NCBI RefSeq assembly: GCF_021155765.1
Contig: NC_060105.1
Coordinates: forward strand, 13,239,001 to 13,303,000
Length of the DNA: 64,000 nt
Origin: Diprion similis
Lineage: Eukaryota > Arthropoda > Insecta > Hymenoptera > Diprionidae
Direction: 5' to 3'
Under the pieces are notes generated by a model, which was given only the letters and a program-made list of their open reading frames with translations, was not told where the DNA came from and searched no databases. How positions within the stretch are numbered: position 1 is the first letter of the stretch; the number at the start of each line of letters is the position of its first letter. The position numbers and the translations under genes were made by a program. Below are positions 48,757-61,452 of the stretch, one piece after another.

Positions 48757-51608
48757 TTTCCACTAATTTATAACGCTGAAAGCCTGAAAGCACGATATCG
48801 ATAAGTGATATACAATAAATAAGGATAATCGCGACACATGTAACAATTACACCTACGACGGTGAAAGATTTTCTTTTTACATAAATACGATGAATAAATT
48901 TATGCATTAAATTTCTAAATAATATTCAAATAATTCAATTGATCGTACCTCATGGAATATAAGTAACTTCAACGTTAGGAGTGTAACTGTTACGACAAGA
49001 CTATACTGTCAACGACCGCAATAATGTGACAGTTTGACGGCCATCTTAAGAATAACGTCATTATGATCACGTGACTCGAATACTAGCGCCTGATTCGTTG
49101 TGAATTACAATCAAGTGCATTTCCGCTTTTGAATTTACATTCGAACGAACAGAATACTTACGATCGTAGTTGATAATCTGTAAATTGTAAAGCGATATCG
49201 AATCGTAAAAATACTACGTGAATTTCTGAGCAAGCTAGATAGCCTCAGCATTATTATGGAGAAAATTTTCGGAGGGTTATGCATTTATAAATTAAAATCG
49301 CATTCATAATAAGATTTCCGTTTTTCCTGATATTTCAGAAGGTTTTCGGAGATACTGCAGTTTAAAAGTTTGTTGAATTACGACGTTTAATAGAACATTG
49401 ACGCATAACAAATTCCGTAGTTTTCATCCACAAAATGACAAAAAAAATGGTAAATCCCCGCTCAATTTTGATGTCAAATAAGAAGAAAATATTTCCTCAC
49501 TAATCGAATTATTGGCACGTTATTCGAACATCACATAGAGTTAGTGGATTTGCTAAGATTTGAACAGTTTATTATGCATGCTGACCTATTAAAAACCTGT
49601 GGGCCATAGACCTCTATGGTTGCAGATTTGGGAGATATTTGATCCAGAAATTTCTATTTCTTCTTGCATGCACCCCTTCAATTTTACCTTTTACAAGATT
49701 ATGAATAGTGTAAAATTCTCAAAAAAAAAATTATGGTACAACTCAGTTCTCTCAAATGCAAAGTTTACTCCTTTGCCTTAAGGGAATATTGTTCTCTAGA
49801 GTACTGTCTTGAAGGCGATTTTTAGAATGGAATAAGTCCTAATACGTTCGTGTTTTCTTTCTTAAATTGTTGACACATATTCATCTATCGATCCTTCAAG
49901 AATAACTACAAATTAAAAAAAAAAAGTTTTTTATTATCACGTACTTTTGTACGCTTGTTTATAACGGCACGCGGAAACGCCTCTAATTAATCGGCAGCCA
50001 GTGTGGCGGACGTTGTATGAATCTGAAAAAAACCAATCATATTAGAACAGAGATGAGTAGTTCTAAATCAGAGAGTGTTGTGACGGTTAGTACAAGATGA
50101 AAAAAAAATCACAAAACGGCGGCAGACGATAATCTTCGATGATCATTTTTTCCTAGGTTTCTGACCAGTGCACGAGTTATATAAAAAACAATGAAAATTA
50201 TTCAACTCAATACTGCCATTAAGGTTGAAAAGCAGTCTAATAAAGGTGCATGTCAAATCTAAGCTCAATTCGTCAATTGTTATCGAGATATCGTGGCTGC
50301 CGATTTGAAAAACATAGTTTCGAAAAAAAAAAACGTTTAAATAGTTTTTATGTTATATCCTTCGAGGCTCAATGAGGCTTAAATGAAATTACTGATACTT
50401 ACCAGTTAATAAGCCAACCCAGGTCCATAAATGGGTCTTTTTGTCGTTCGACGCGAAGTAATAGAATGTTGTTGTGTGTTGATGTTGAGCACGCAACTGG
50501 ACCGCGCTCTCCGAGCTACTCTTTGTAATTTCTATAATTCGGCTAATTTCATGAGTATCATTGAACAGTTTTCACAAACGTATATAGTTTTTTACTATTT
50601 TTACATGTTACCAAAAATGAAATTTTAAACATACTTAGAAATATATCGATCCTTTTATACAAATATGAATGAATTTCACTTTGTGTTATCATTTTGCATA
50701 AATTTTGTGTTTGAGTGAGCGCCATGTTGTTATAATGTCATGATATTTTGGGCTCGCGCCGTTTGAACTTTTGAATAAATGAATAAATAAATACTCTTCA
50801 GCAAAAAGTTTGAATTTTTCCCAGACGTTCATTAATTTCCTGAAAAAGTTAAACCTACGAAGACTGTACAAATGCGAAATAAATAAATGATTATTATTTC
50901 ACCAGATCCTTTACTTCAACCACTACTGGTCCAACTCACGTTTTATCATCACCATCAATCATCTTCGGTGATTCATTATAGATAATGGACTTTATAATTT
51001 CAATAGTTGTCCTTTCTCTACAAATCTGAAATTTTTTCGTTTCATTAAACTTTCTGTTTATTGGAGTCGAATCAAATAGCTGATATTTGCAAATAAGTGA
51101 GACTCCTCAAGATTTATTTATACTCATGTACACATTCTACATCTGATGATATACGTTAAATTCTTTTTTTTCGTAAAATTGAGCACTAAAAAATCGTCAA
51201 CAAATTTCCAAATATAGAATTTGTGAGATGTTATTGATGTACCACTTTCTGATACGAATAGGACTCTCATAATTCAAATAACTTGAAAATTATTTCATAA
51301 TAGGAATTGGATTTTATGTCTTGGGATTTGGATTGTAAGAACAGACCGTAACATCAAATGAAATTTACTGTATATCTACTGCTATAATTACACAGATTTT
51401 TGCATCATGTTTATTATTAATTTTGTTTTTTTTCTTTGTGCTGAGTGTCGAGCTCACCAGATTGATGATATTTTCAATCATATTGTATTTGCAACTATTT
51501 ATAATCGTATTTACTATGTTCATATCATATCAGGTATCATTATCTGCAGTCTAATTAAGAATAAACAATTAGTAAATATATGAGTAAATAGGGTATCACA
51601 AGAAATGT
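48757..51608. promoter_or_regulatory. Dynactin upstream region and spacer to FIGNL1; no gene seen
   Basis: The part nearest 48757-49100 should hold the dynactin 5' UTR and promoter, with several CpG and CRE-like ACGTCA/TGACG sites near 49050-49070. The rest is AT-rich with no supported gene. Short frames at 49599-49781 and 50431-50628 show no family signal. Confidence 0.45.
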
Positions 51609-51614
51609 TTTATT
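51609..51614 (-). terminator. Candidate poly(A) signal of FIGNL1
   Basis: AATAAA on the minus strand about 75 bases after the FIGNL1 stop codon. Confidence 0.6.
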
Positions 51615-51688
51615 AATTATCATTAAACCAAGAGTACAAGAATTCCATTGACTTAATTCTCAGTCGCTTCGACTGTAGTTTCCATACA

Positions 51689-53766
51689 TTACGATCTGTA
51701 CTTTTGTGCTGTACCCGTTCCATACGTCTGATCCCACATCACATATGTAGTCAAATCCGATTGTGAAACGCTAGATTTAACGTAGCTCAGCGCATTTTTA
51801 AAATCGTCTGCAGTTACTCCTCGAACATCATCCTCTCGTATGTTTTCCAACTGATGGAACGGTATACTTCTGATTGGTCCCATACTGGCTTCTTTGCAAA
51901 GATTAGTCATGTCAGCTCCAGAATATCCTTCTGAAAGCCTCGCAATTTCTGATATATCGTCAAGCGTTAAGTTGTGCCGCTCGGAATGTAGTAGATTTTT
52001 TATTATCTGACTTCTGGCCCCAAATTCTGGTAAAGGAACGTACAAACGTTTGACCAATCTTCTGCGAGCAGCCTCATCCAGCTCTTGAGGTCTATTAGTA
52101 GCACCTATTACCAAAATGCGATCTTCTTCCGCTGTTGCTGCGCCATCCAACTGTACCAAAAATTCAGTCTTAATTCGTCTAGAACTTTCGTGCTCTGTCT
52201 CGGATCGTTGAGTCAACAAAGAATCAATCTCGTCTATAAAGACAACCGAAGGTTGATAAACCCTTGCAACAGCAAATAACGCTCGGACCATCTTTTCTCC
52301 TTCTCCTATCCACTTGGATGTTAATGAACTTGCAGAAATTGAGAAAAAAGTTGACTTGCTTTGAGATGCTATGCATTTACCTATTAGCGTTTTACCTGTT
52401 CCAGGTGGTCCGAAAAGCAAAATGCCTTTGGGAGGTCGGCGCAATCCTGTAAAGATGTCAGGCCTCAGTAGAGGGAAAACAACGATTTCTTTAATGGTGT
52501 TTTTAGCAAATTCCAGCCCTGCAATGTCGTCCCAAGAAACAGGTGCACCCGAGTCCATAATTTCATTTTTTATTAATTCCACCATTTTCGGATCAATGTT
52601 TTTCAACCTCTCATCTTCGCAGTCATCCATTTCTTGACTTCCACCATTACTCTTACTTTCCTCATCTTCTTCTTCCTTTCGCTTAATTGGGCAAATAAAT
52701 TGACTGTTAAGAGGTCGTTTGCCACCCAAAGTTTTTTTTTGAGGTACGACCTTGTTCTTTTTTAACTGTTGTATGTGAAGTTCTTCTTTGGCGGTCCTGA
52801 ACGACTGAGGATTTCCCTTTTTATGACATGTTTCATTCACTTCGTCCTGACTTGAATTGGTGGCAGTTTCATGCCTGGAATAAGCTGAACGATTATCACG
52901 CCGAAATTCTGGCTCGTTATATGCATTATAATTTCTCTTGGTGAGATTGGTATTCTGATTGAGTGCTCCGAAATTCAATTTATTTGTAAAATATGAAGAC
53001 TGATGCTGGTCATCTCTGTTGGAAGGATTGGGGAAACTCAAAACATCATTAGAATCCTGTTTCGGGTAATCCCCGACTTTATAGGACCCAACCTGATTTT
53101 TACTATCAGCATAAGAGCTGCTCGTTTCATGTTTGAAACTTTGGTGCTTCGAGGGGATAAAACTTCCGATTTTTCCAGAGCTATTAGGTACAACCTGAGC
53201 TGGTACTTTTCGATTCCTTGAAACTGGATCCTTGGTATTCCAAATATCAAGAATATCCTTGACATGACGATCAGTAAACTCATTACTTTTGCAGTCTAGC
53301 AAATTATCTTTCCGACACACCAAAGGTTTTACGAATTGCAGAGCAACGTTTGGATCGTCAAGTCCAGACTTCCAATTCACATTCTCCTCGGATCTGTTAC
53401 CTCTCAATGTTTCAACCTGCGACCAATAATTGTTTACGTTTGCCTTGTCGTCTATGAGTCGATGGTAGGCTTCCAGATTATTTTTAAGCAAAAGATTGGC
53501 CATATCATCACTTTCACTGAAACAAAAAGTAATAATAAATGTAATAGTGAAACAAGCGCGGACAATAAATAACCACTGTGTTAATGAACCATCATTTTCT
53601 ATTCATGGACTTACAATGTCTTAGCACCCAGGTACTTAGCAGCCAGGCACCTGCGTTCAGTTGTAACCGTTTCAAAAGCATCTTTGGCAGAGGTGGTGAA
53701 CTTGAGTGTGTGAAGCGCAGATAAGAAGTTACCTTCAATCGAAGAATTTACACCTTCATTTATCAT
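51689..53766 (-). CDS. Fignl1: Fidgetin-like protein 1, AAA ATPase (2 coding exons)
   Basis: Nuclear AAA ATPase of the fidgetin/spastin/katanin (meiotic) clade. In animals and plants it acts with RAD51 and FIRRM in homologous recombination. Exons 53766-53615 and 53516-51689 with a 98-base intron give 659 aa (human 674). The N-terminal ~300 residues are polar and disordered. FRTA at 290-293 matches the FxxA RAD51-binding pattern of this family and sits in SFRTAKEEL. The AAA module has Walker A GPPGTGKT at 420-427, Walker B VVFIDEID at 475-482, arginine fingers in [11 protein letters not shown], sensor 1 IGATNRP, and a Vps4-type C-terminus with SYVKSSVS. An in-frame TAA lies upstream of the chosen ATG within the same open stretch. 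It differs from fidgetin by length and the FxxA context. Upstream non-coding exons are possible. Confidence 0.95.
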
Positions 53767-56700
53767 GGCTATCGCAAGTTGATGTGGAATGAAAAATCCT
53801 TAGTATAGCCCAGTTTGATTTTTACTGACCAATGTAAGACACATTTCGATGCAAAATTAGAATGTGCAAATCTATTGGCATACAAAAGTAAAAAATACGT
53901 TCATAATTACATACTTTACAGAAAAAGCAGATAGGGTTCGGGAATTTTTAAATATGTGTGGGCAATTATTATTGTAATTTACTACCTAATGCACCCACTG
54001 TACAGTGCTAGCCCGCCAAAAGAAAACATGTGTTCGGTATACATATATATATATATGCTGTTGGGAATGATCAACAAGTTTGCAAGACTAACGAGATTTA
54101 TCGGAAATTAGTCTATGTAGGTGCCTGTAATAGCATATTCTCTAATGTTCTCTAACTTCAAGCATACTCGGTTGCTACCGACCTCTAGCTGTGATTCTAG
54201 AAACTGTTTACAAAAGCAAACAACACGGTCTTATACCTACAGAAAAGCTGCTCTATACTGTCTATGACGTCGATGCTTGAGCGGCGATTTTAGGGCGCTA
54301 TTTCACAGCTCAAAATTGATGAATATTCCCATTTTCCGATTTCCACCCGTCTCGCCATGTCCGGTTGTGCTAATTCGCATGATCTGCCAAATTCTAGGGC
54401 AAAAATCCATTTAATGTTTTCGTTGGAAATGCCAAGCTGAATGTCTCCGACTTCTCAGTCGGTAAGATCGTATTTTCTTTTATCTTGTCGTATCCTGTTA
54501 ACGCGATCGATAAGAACTGACTATACCCAGACAGGAAAGTCCTGCATTTTTTTAGGCACCAGACGTCCTACCTAATTGGATACCAGCCTTTGTTGCTGAT
54601 GAAAAACGTTACAGAAAATAAAGTGTCGATAAGGGCTTGCAGCAGTTGAGATTGGCAGCAATCTGTAGATAGCAAAACGAAAACAAAATTCACCTTTAGA
54701 TTGATAGAAACAATTACCGTACTGTACCGTTCGATCCACATGATCCATAGTTGTTTTGTTTTCTGCATATTGTCACATTTTTTTGGTAAGCTTTTGTTGA
54801 ACTTTAAACTATTTTATTGAGCATAAGTTTGCACTATAAGTCGTTGGCGAGCGCGTTCGTGAGCCGAAGAAGAATATTGCAATTAATTACGCGAGGCGAA
54901 GAAAACTTTTCCTCCGTGGTGTTCACAATACTTAATCACGTAAAAAAAGTGTGGCTTACAAGTTTTTTTTATAGCAACTGCTAGTACAAAATAAATTACT
55001 TGTTAGGACTGGGACATAAAAGTGTACTTCGACGTACTCCGACGCTCTTTTTTGTATATTTTTGCAGAAACATACGGAACGCTGGCAAAAGAATGGTGTA
55101 AACCATGTTCACATAACGTTAAATAATATAACACAATGCTATTTTACAGTAAACGACTGACCCTGTAAATATGAATTACAATATACTTTTTCCGGCGTAA
55201 ATATTGCATTAAAAATGTGCTGTAATGTATCGTTTTAGTTCTTATTATTGTCAGAATCCGGAAAACATTGTCCAAAAAATGCGTACAACACCAAAATAAG
55301 ATTCGATCGGTAAAGGTAGGACTAAACAACATATAATTTCTTCCGTCAACGGTGACAACATGTAAAAAATTTATGATTGATTGAAATCAACCCCATCAAC
55401 AAACAATACCAACACTTTGGAGTACAGTCGAAAAAAAGATCACCTCATAAAAAAAACCTTTACGCTGTAAATGTTCTACAGTGGAGTGCAAAAATTTATA
55501 ATGCAAATAAATAGTGAAATCAAGGTTTGAAATGTGAAGTTAATGAACTAGAATTTATTACAAGAATATTTTTTCAATAAAACTAAAACTTAAAAACTTC
55601 AAATTCGAATCAAAAAAGTCTAGTTATGAATAGTTTGATCAAGGTTACTTTATTTTTTCTTTTTATATGGTCAAACCGCACTGCTTCTTCAATTTCGATG
55701 GATTATTTTGTTTGTGGACATTTCACACATCGTTCGAAATCAATTTTGAATAAGGTTAATTTGTTTTTCAATAAAGCATAATTCATTAATTATAAGTTAC
55801 ATAATGATTTTGCGTACAAAGATTTTAAGAATTGAGTGCCTTTTACCGAAAAAATCACCCAGGGGGCGCAGAGAGGGTCCTCCCTACTCAAATGGCATTC
55901 TGGTTTCGAGCAAGAGATAGTAGAGATGGTATAAAAATGACTCGGTCGGTAAAGCTAACACTGCGTTGTGCCTTCAATAGCCGTATCATACAGAGGACTT
56001 GAAGCTTGAAAGCTTATATTTCAAAAATATAGAGTTTGCAATTATTTTTATGACACTAGTACGGTTTTTACGTCTTTTTTGTCTACTTTCCGTATGTTAA
56101 GTAATCGTTTTAGCGATAGTACAAAAGAGCATCTCAGTAGGAAAAAGTGTATTTCTACGTCCTAGTATTTGAAGTGCTCGGGGTAAAAAGAACCTACTTT
56201 GCCTCCTTGGTTCACAATTTACTAAATTGTTCTTAAGATATAAGGAATAATCCAATTCAGAGTTAGTTAGGTATTTGGAGGTTTCTTTCGAATCTCATAA
56301 ATTAAAAAGTTTTGAAGTAAAGATTTTTTTTTTTTTTAAGAAAAGTCAAACTTATAAATCTACCTGATTCGTTTGTTGGTCGAGTAAAGTTTTATTAGGG
56401 TAAAGCTCATAATCCTCATTGTAAATTTGACGAAGTTTTCATACCTTGATCAATATTCATGTAACTCCCTTGAATCTGTTGACGATTTTATCTAATTAAA
56501 AATCTGATCAAGTGCGTGATGATGCACTTTTCGGAGTACTAGTAATTACTGGATAAACATAAAACGCTCAATATAAACACAACATGGTTGAAATTTAAAA
56601 GTGTAAAATTTTGTACAGAATTACATTTCGCAATATTCCATTGTCGTTGCTCCATTCAATTTAAGGTAGAGCAAAATGTCATAAAATGTGAAAATATACA

Positions 56701-57954
56701 GTATAAGTAGGAGACTTTGACGTGCACTGCAATGGCGAATTAGTCCGCTCTCGATGCATCTTTTTTACTTTGGATGGCAATAGTAATTGAAACGTTGGAT
56801 TTTTATACCAACGGAATTTTTCACATAACACAAAGTTCATTATAATATTAAATGAAAATGGGTGCAATATTTTCCGAAAAAGCTGATGAATCCACTGCTA
56901 ATAACCTTGAAAAAAAACTCATATCAATTCAGAATATATTATAGACTGTAAAAAAACGTTAATATATAATTAATTACTGCCAATACCTACTATTATTTAA
57001 AAAATTATCGATTAGGGAGAAATAATTGTATTCTATCTTATTTTTTAAGATACATTATTAAAAAATCATAGCATCATTTTTAATGAAATTTTAACGAAAT
57101 CGATTGAGTTATTTATCTATTTTTTATTCATCTATAACTAATTATTTATGTAGTTGATTGAATTTTTTGGCATTTAAATAAAAGGTTAGTGGTTTCTCAA
57201 GTTTCAGGGTGCGAAGCAAACTCGAACGAGGGAGACAAAACCGACTTATTGTTAGATTATACCTATACGGAAAAGTGTGCACCTGAAGTGATAGCAATCA
57301 GACTCATAACCAAGCGCTGGTTGTGGGCGGTCACTAGTGCAACACTTCAAAATCTTGCGATTAAAGCAGGACTTCGAGTGTGTGAAATTTCGTGCAGGTC
57401 ATATTCTACGAATTGTACAAGTTCATTCCGAAATTACGTCAGTGTTTTCAATATAGTATAGACCCACGTTTAGAACATGATTTGTATGAAACAATCGTGT
57501 AAACCATCATGAATGTTTTTTTCTATTTTTGTCTGTATAGATGTATACTTATACTTGTTTTTCGTGCATATTGTTAAACTGCTTCTAAAGATTTGAAAAA
57601 ATATTCCTTGGGCATATAATATACCCTTTCCGCGCAGAAAGCTACATCTTTTTATTAAGACATATAATATCGATTAAAAAAAGCCTGGAAAGAGTTTTCG
57701 AATGGTCTCTCCTTTGGTGTAACAATGAAACAAAAAGCAAAAAGATTCAGAATTTTTGCAAAGCCCTTGAAACAATTTTCCTCTTTAGAGTGATGAAATA
57801 GTATTAAACTTTGGGAAATCATGATGTTCACAATGGTGCTTGTATGTTCATGGAAGAAAGTTAGAAAAATTAACGAGAACACTATGAATATACTTGCAGC
57901 TTATTCTTACTGATCGCTTTAGCGTTATGGCACTCTACTAACATTTATTTACCG
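53767..57954. other. FIGNL1 upstream region and intergenic sequence; nothing recognised
   Basis: The first few hundred bases should contain the FIGNL1 promoter. A region around 54240-54540 is GC-richer but has no supported frame. The rest is AT-rich intergenic DNA. ACTCGGTCGGTAAAGCTAAC near 55940 shares ACTCGGTCGGTA with the MITE end at 61356, probably a stray fragment of that family. Confidence 0.5.
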
Positions 57955-58200
57955 CAATGCGGAAAAGGGCATAACAGCCCAATTCTACAAGCAATTCTGA
58001 ATGAAACCAATCCAAAACATATTAATTTAACGCTGAAATGAAAAAATGGCATGTCAAATATCAAGTTGCGTATATTAAAAAATTGTAAATTCGTAGTTTA
58101 CGTGCCATTTTTTTATTCATGTGCAAAAGCGAAGTATTTTTGTATTCTTTTTGTCGAGAATTGCATATAGACCTGGGCTGATAAGCCCTGTTAACCATTT
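57955..58200. mobile_element. Foldback element, partial copy adjoining a fuller one
   Basis: The left AAGGGCATAACAGCCCAATT and GCAATTCTGAATG are mirrored by AATTGCATATAGACCTGGGC-TGATAAGCCC on the right, with ATGGCA-TGCCA near the loop. The sequence is a diverged direct copy of the inner part of 58262-58650 but lacks that element's outer arms. Confidence 0.65.
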
Positions 58201-58261
58201 CAAATATGTGGACTCAGATATTTTCAGATTCATACGTCTGCATACAAGTCGACTACAACAT

Positions 58262-58650
58262 CTCCTTAAGGGGGTGCCCTGGTCGATTTCGACGTTGTCG
58301 TATATATCTTCAAATATCGAAGTCCATGTAACACAAACGGGCAAAAGGGCTTAACAGCCCCATTGAAAATGCAATTCTGAACAAAAATAGTCCAACTTAT
58401 TTTCATTTGATGCAGAAATAAACGAATGGCAGGGATTCTACGAAATCGCGATAGTAAATCAGTAGGATCCATGCCAGTTTTTTATTTCCGCGTCAAATGA
58501 AAACGCATTTCAGTGTTTTTGTTCACAATTGCGTATAGAATGGGGTTGATGGGCCCTTTTTGGGTTTGACTTACGGAGACGTCAATATTTGGAGATATAT
58601 GCGACAACGTCGAAATTTAATCGACTACCCCTGGAGTAGCATTCTTAAGT
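58262..58650. mobile_element. MITE with long inverted repeats (~170 bp arms)
   Basis: The outer ends TTAAGGGGGTGCCCTGGTCG and its inverted partner CGACTACCCCTGGAG...TTAAG flank inner arms. These include TTTCGACGTTGTCGTATATA / TATATGCGACAACGTCGAAA, then GGGCTTAACAGCCC / GGGTTGATGGGCCC, and TTTTCATTTGATGCAGAAAT / CGCGTCAAATGAAAACGC. Arms meet near 58450. There is no ORF of transposase type. Confidence 0.8.
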
Positions 58651-60129
58651 AAGTTTGCCTACAGACTGCAAGTCTGACATCAGAATCTGCATTATTGGAA
58701 ATCTTGCATGAGTCTGTTGTCAGGTGACAAAAACTCGCTGTCAGGGAAGATTCTGTAGAGTGTTTTTGAATGTCCTAACTTTTGCAACTAGATGCAACGC
58801 TACGAGGGTAGGGCCACCCCCTTAAAACGGTTTCATCACTCGGGAGATGATAAAAGTGTAAAATACGATTTACTCCCTGGATCGGCACTCTGATATTAAG
58901 CATATACTGAAATGACAGGTATTTAAGTGTCATGAAATTAGTATATTATTGCACGATGAGTTGCAGTCCGGAGGAAGACAGCCGATTCCAAAGCGTAAAG
59001 GACGGGTATGAAGAATGTCAAAGGTTGAGTTAGGTCGCGCGGACGTTAATTTCAACGGTGCAAAAATTTAATTACGTGTGTTTCTTTGTTTTGGAGGGTG
59101 CCGGGGCGGGAGGGAGGTTTCAGGGGAGGGAAGACCTTCAATTTCCGATGAGCTTACCTCTGGGAAACCCTCTAAACGCCAAACGTCGATACGCCTGGCG
59201 GCAGCCATCTTGGGGCTGGTTATACTCACATAGGCATACAGCTATTGCTTTCTCGTTGAAACTGAAGTTTGGCTGTTTACCTACCGATCCCCCGCGTAAA
59301 CCCATTTCGTTTTTTCCTACACTCTTCACGCTATATACGGTGCGCCATGTAATACATATATATTGAACATATACGACGGTTTCGAACGGAAATTTTTCTT
59401 GCCTTAGTTCACCCCTCGATTTCTCCGTGATTCTGGTTTTATTTCGGAATTAAACTTCCTTGAATTTGGCCTTCAGTCAGAATTCCGAAGAAGTATAATC
59501 GTAGTTATTAGTTTTTGAAAAGTTTATTTTTCCGATGGAACAATTAACTTTTTATCAAAATCTGCATGTACTTCAGAGAAACAAATACATAACAAGTTTG
59601 AAAGGAAAATATCTGCATATATTTGAAAACTTTACCAACAAAATAGTCTCATTGACAAAATCCTTATTTAATGATAATCATTGATGAAATAATTACGTCT
59701 TTCTTTTCTTGTGAGTGAAATGTATTTCAAAAGTGATTAACTAGAACGAAAAAGATTTCTTTCTACCAAGCAATATCTTTGAAATGTTGCTGTATCTAAT
59801 ATATTTCACCCGGTTGAGCTGTGGGAACTTAAAAAAACAGAGTCGGAATGAAGTTAATCCATTCCTTTTTTCATGTGGCTGTCTCTGATTAGCTTTTCCT
59901 GTCCATCTGCTGCATGAGGTAAAAGGGAAAATAAAAAACATATACTTTTCATATTGAAACATGGAGAATGCAAGTCCAATTGCCGTGATGTCCTTTAGAA
60001 AAAAAAAACAAATACCGAAGATCGAATTGTTCCGTATGTGATAACATTCGTAGTTAGGAATGACGCGGTTGGACCATGTAAATCACAATTTAACGATAAG
60101 GAAAGACAAAAACCTGTTGAAAAAAATGC
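58651..60129. other. Intergenic; no supported gene
   Basis: Includes a fragment at about 58857-58895 (GTAAAATACGATTTACTC, then TCGGCACTC) related to the end of the MITE at 60818-61452. A GC-rich patch lies at 59090-59300, whose 102-codon frame has no family resemblance. Confidence 0.5.
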
Positions 60130-60375
60130 CCGAAAACATTAAAATCGGATGAAAAATACCAGAGTTGAAATATTTTTAATGTTCTAATAATAAAACCTTT
60201 TCTCAAATTGTTAATATTTTAGCGAGTATTATTCGAATTTTCTCAGATTCAATTCCATTACATCCGTACATTAAGAAAGTAAGATCATTCGTGTTCATTA
60301 TCACCAGCTCAAAATAACCTTGTTTGAGATTTTTCTAACGTTTTTTATCCTATATTCTTAACTTTTGATTCTGAC
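60130..60375 (+). repeat. Dispersed repeat family, copy D (right half)
   Basis: Starts near AAAATACCAGAGTTGAAATA and continues AATGTTCTAATAATAAAACC, TTTTCTCAAATTGTTAATAT, then GTGTTCATTATCACCAG and TTCTTAACTTTTGATTCTGA. It is collinear with the right halves of copies B and C, and the left half is missing. Confidence 0.6.
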
Positions 60376-60817
60376 GGCCGGCCCTAATAAAAATGCTAAA
60401 AATTCTCGACGTTTCGGACAGGATACTTACAGAATACTAACAGACACGGACAGATACGAATCGAATCTATAAAAGTCTATCCGGAAATCTTATCTGTATC
60501 CTATCCGAATGTGTTAGATTGTGTCGGACATTTTTTATAGGGCGGTAAGTGTATGTACATACATTGTATTTCATCGTTTTCTTCTTTCCAGAGTAACGAT
60601 ATCGTTTCGAACTCCGAAAAACTTATGGTTTGCTCCTGCGTGCTTGTGTTTTGGCCCGTAATAAGTTTGAAAAATTTATAAAAACACTAACATAAATATT
60701 AGTTACTCACTCACTCTGAGGTTATGGTAGACTACTGACAATTGAGTCCTACGTTTTACGTACTTTTACAGCACAATGATACACACTATCATTTACCATA
60801 ATTTTAAAGAATTTCAT

Positions 60818-61452
60818 TGCCTTAGAAAAGAAGTTTGTAAAATACGATTCGCCGCATCAACGGCACTTCGACATCCCCTTAAGAGGATGCTATAGTCAGT
60901 CCTTACCGACTGTGTTGAATTCAAAATTATCTTGACTACTGTATCAGAGCTTACGCTCTGGTCTGAATAAAACGTGTTATTTGCAGAGTGATTTTTATTT
61001 TTTTTCTATTTTTTTTTCATCCTATTGTACTTTTTTCCTTGGTCTTCTTTGGTTTTGTTTCTTCCAGTATTGTTGTTACGTCCGTGATTTTCGTTACCTA
61101 TGTGTATTGGTTTGTCAGATTTCCATATAGTCCTCTTCCTGTCGGTAGTAGTAGTAGTAAATACCTAAAAGAAATTTTGTTTTAGGCAACAATAATACAA
61201 AAAACTGTATTCCTCCAATTGAATTACCAAATTATTAACAAATATGTTTTAAATATTTGTTCGGCATTACATGTATAATTGTGCTAACTATGGCACTTTT
61301 GCGTTATACGAGCGGCGGACCCTTCGATAATGTGGTAAAAAAATGTGACGTTTTACTCGGTCGGTAGAGACTGATTGCAGCATTATCTAAAGGGAGGCCG
61401 GAGTGCCGACGAAGAGAGTAAATCGTATTTTACAATTCTTTTCTCTCTAGAG
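60818..61452. mobile_element. MITE with ~95 bp terminal inverted repeats
   Basis: The left repeat contains GTAAAATACGATTCGCCG, CGGCACTTCG, TCCCCTTAAGAGGATGCT, TAGTCAGTCCTTACCGACTG. The right repeat (61352-61452) is its imperfect inverse: CGGTCGGTAGAGACTGATTG, CAGCATTATCTAAAGGGAGG, GGAGTGCCG, AAATCGTATTTTAC. The ~430 bp interior is T-rich without a transposase frame. Confidence 0.8.

Noticed and set aside
59058-59366. 102-codon frame in a GC-rich patch
   Set aside because: No domain, starts and ends without transcript signals; the patch may be regulatory or a repeat remnant.
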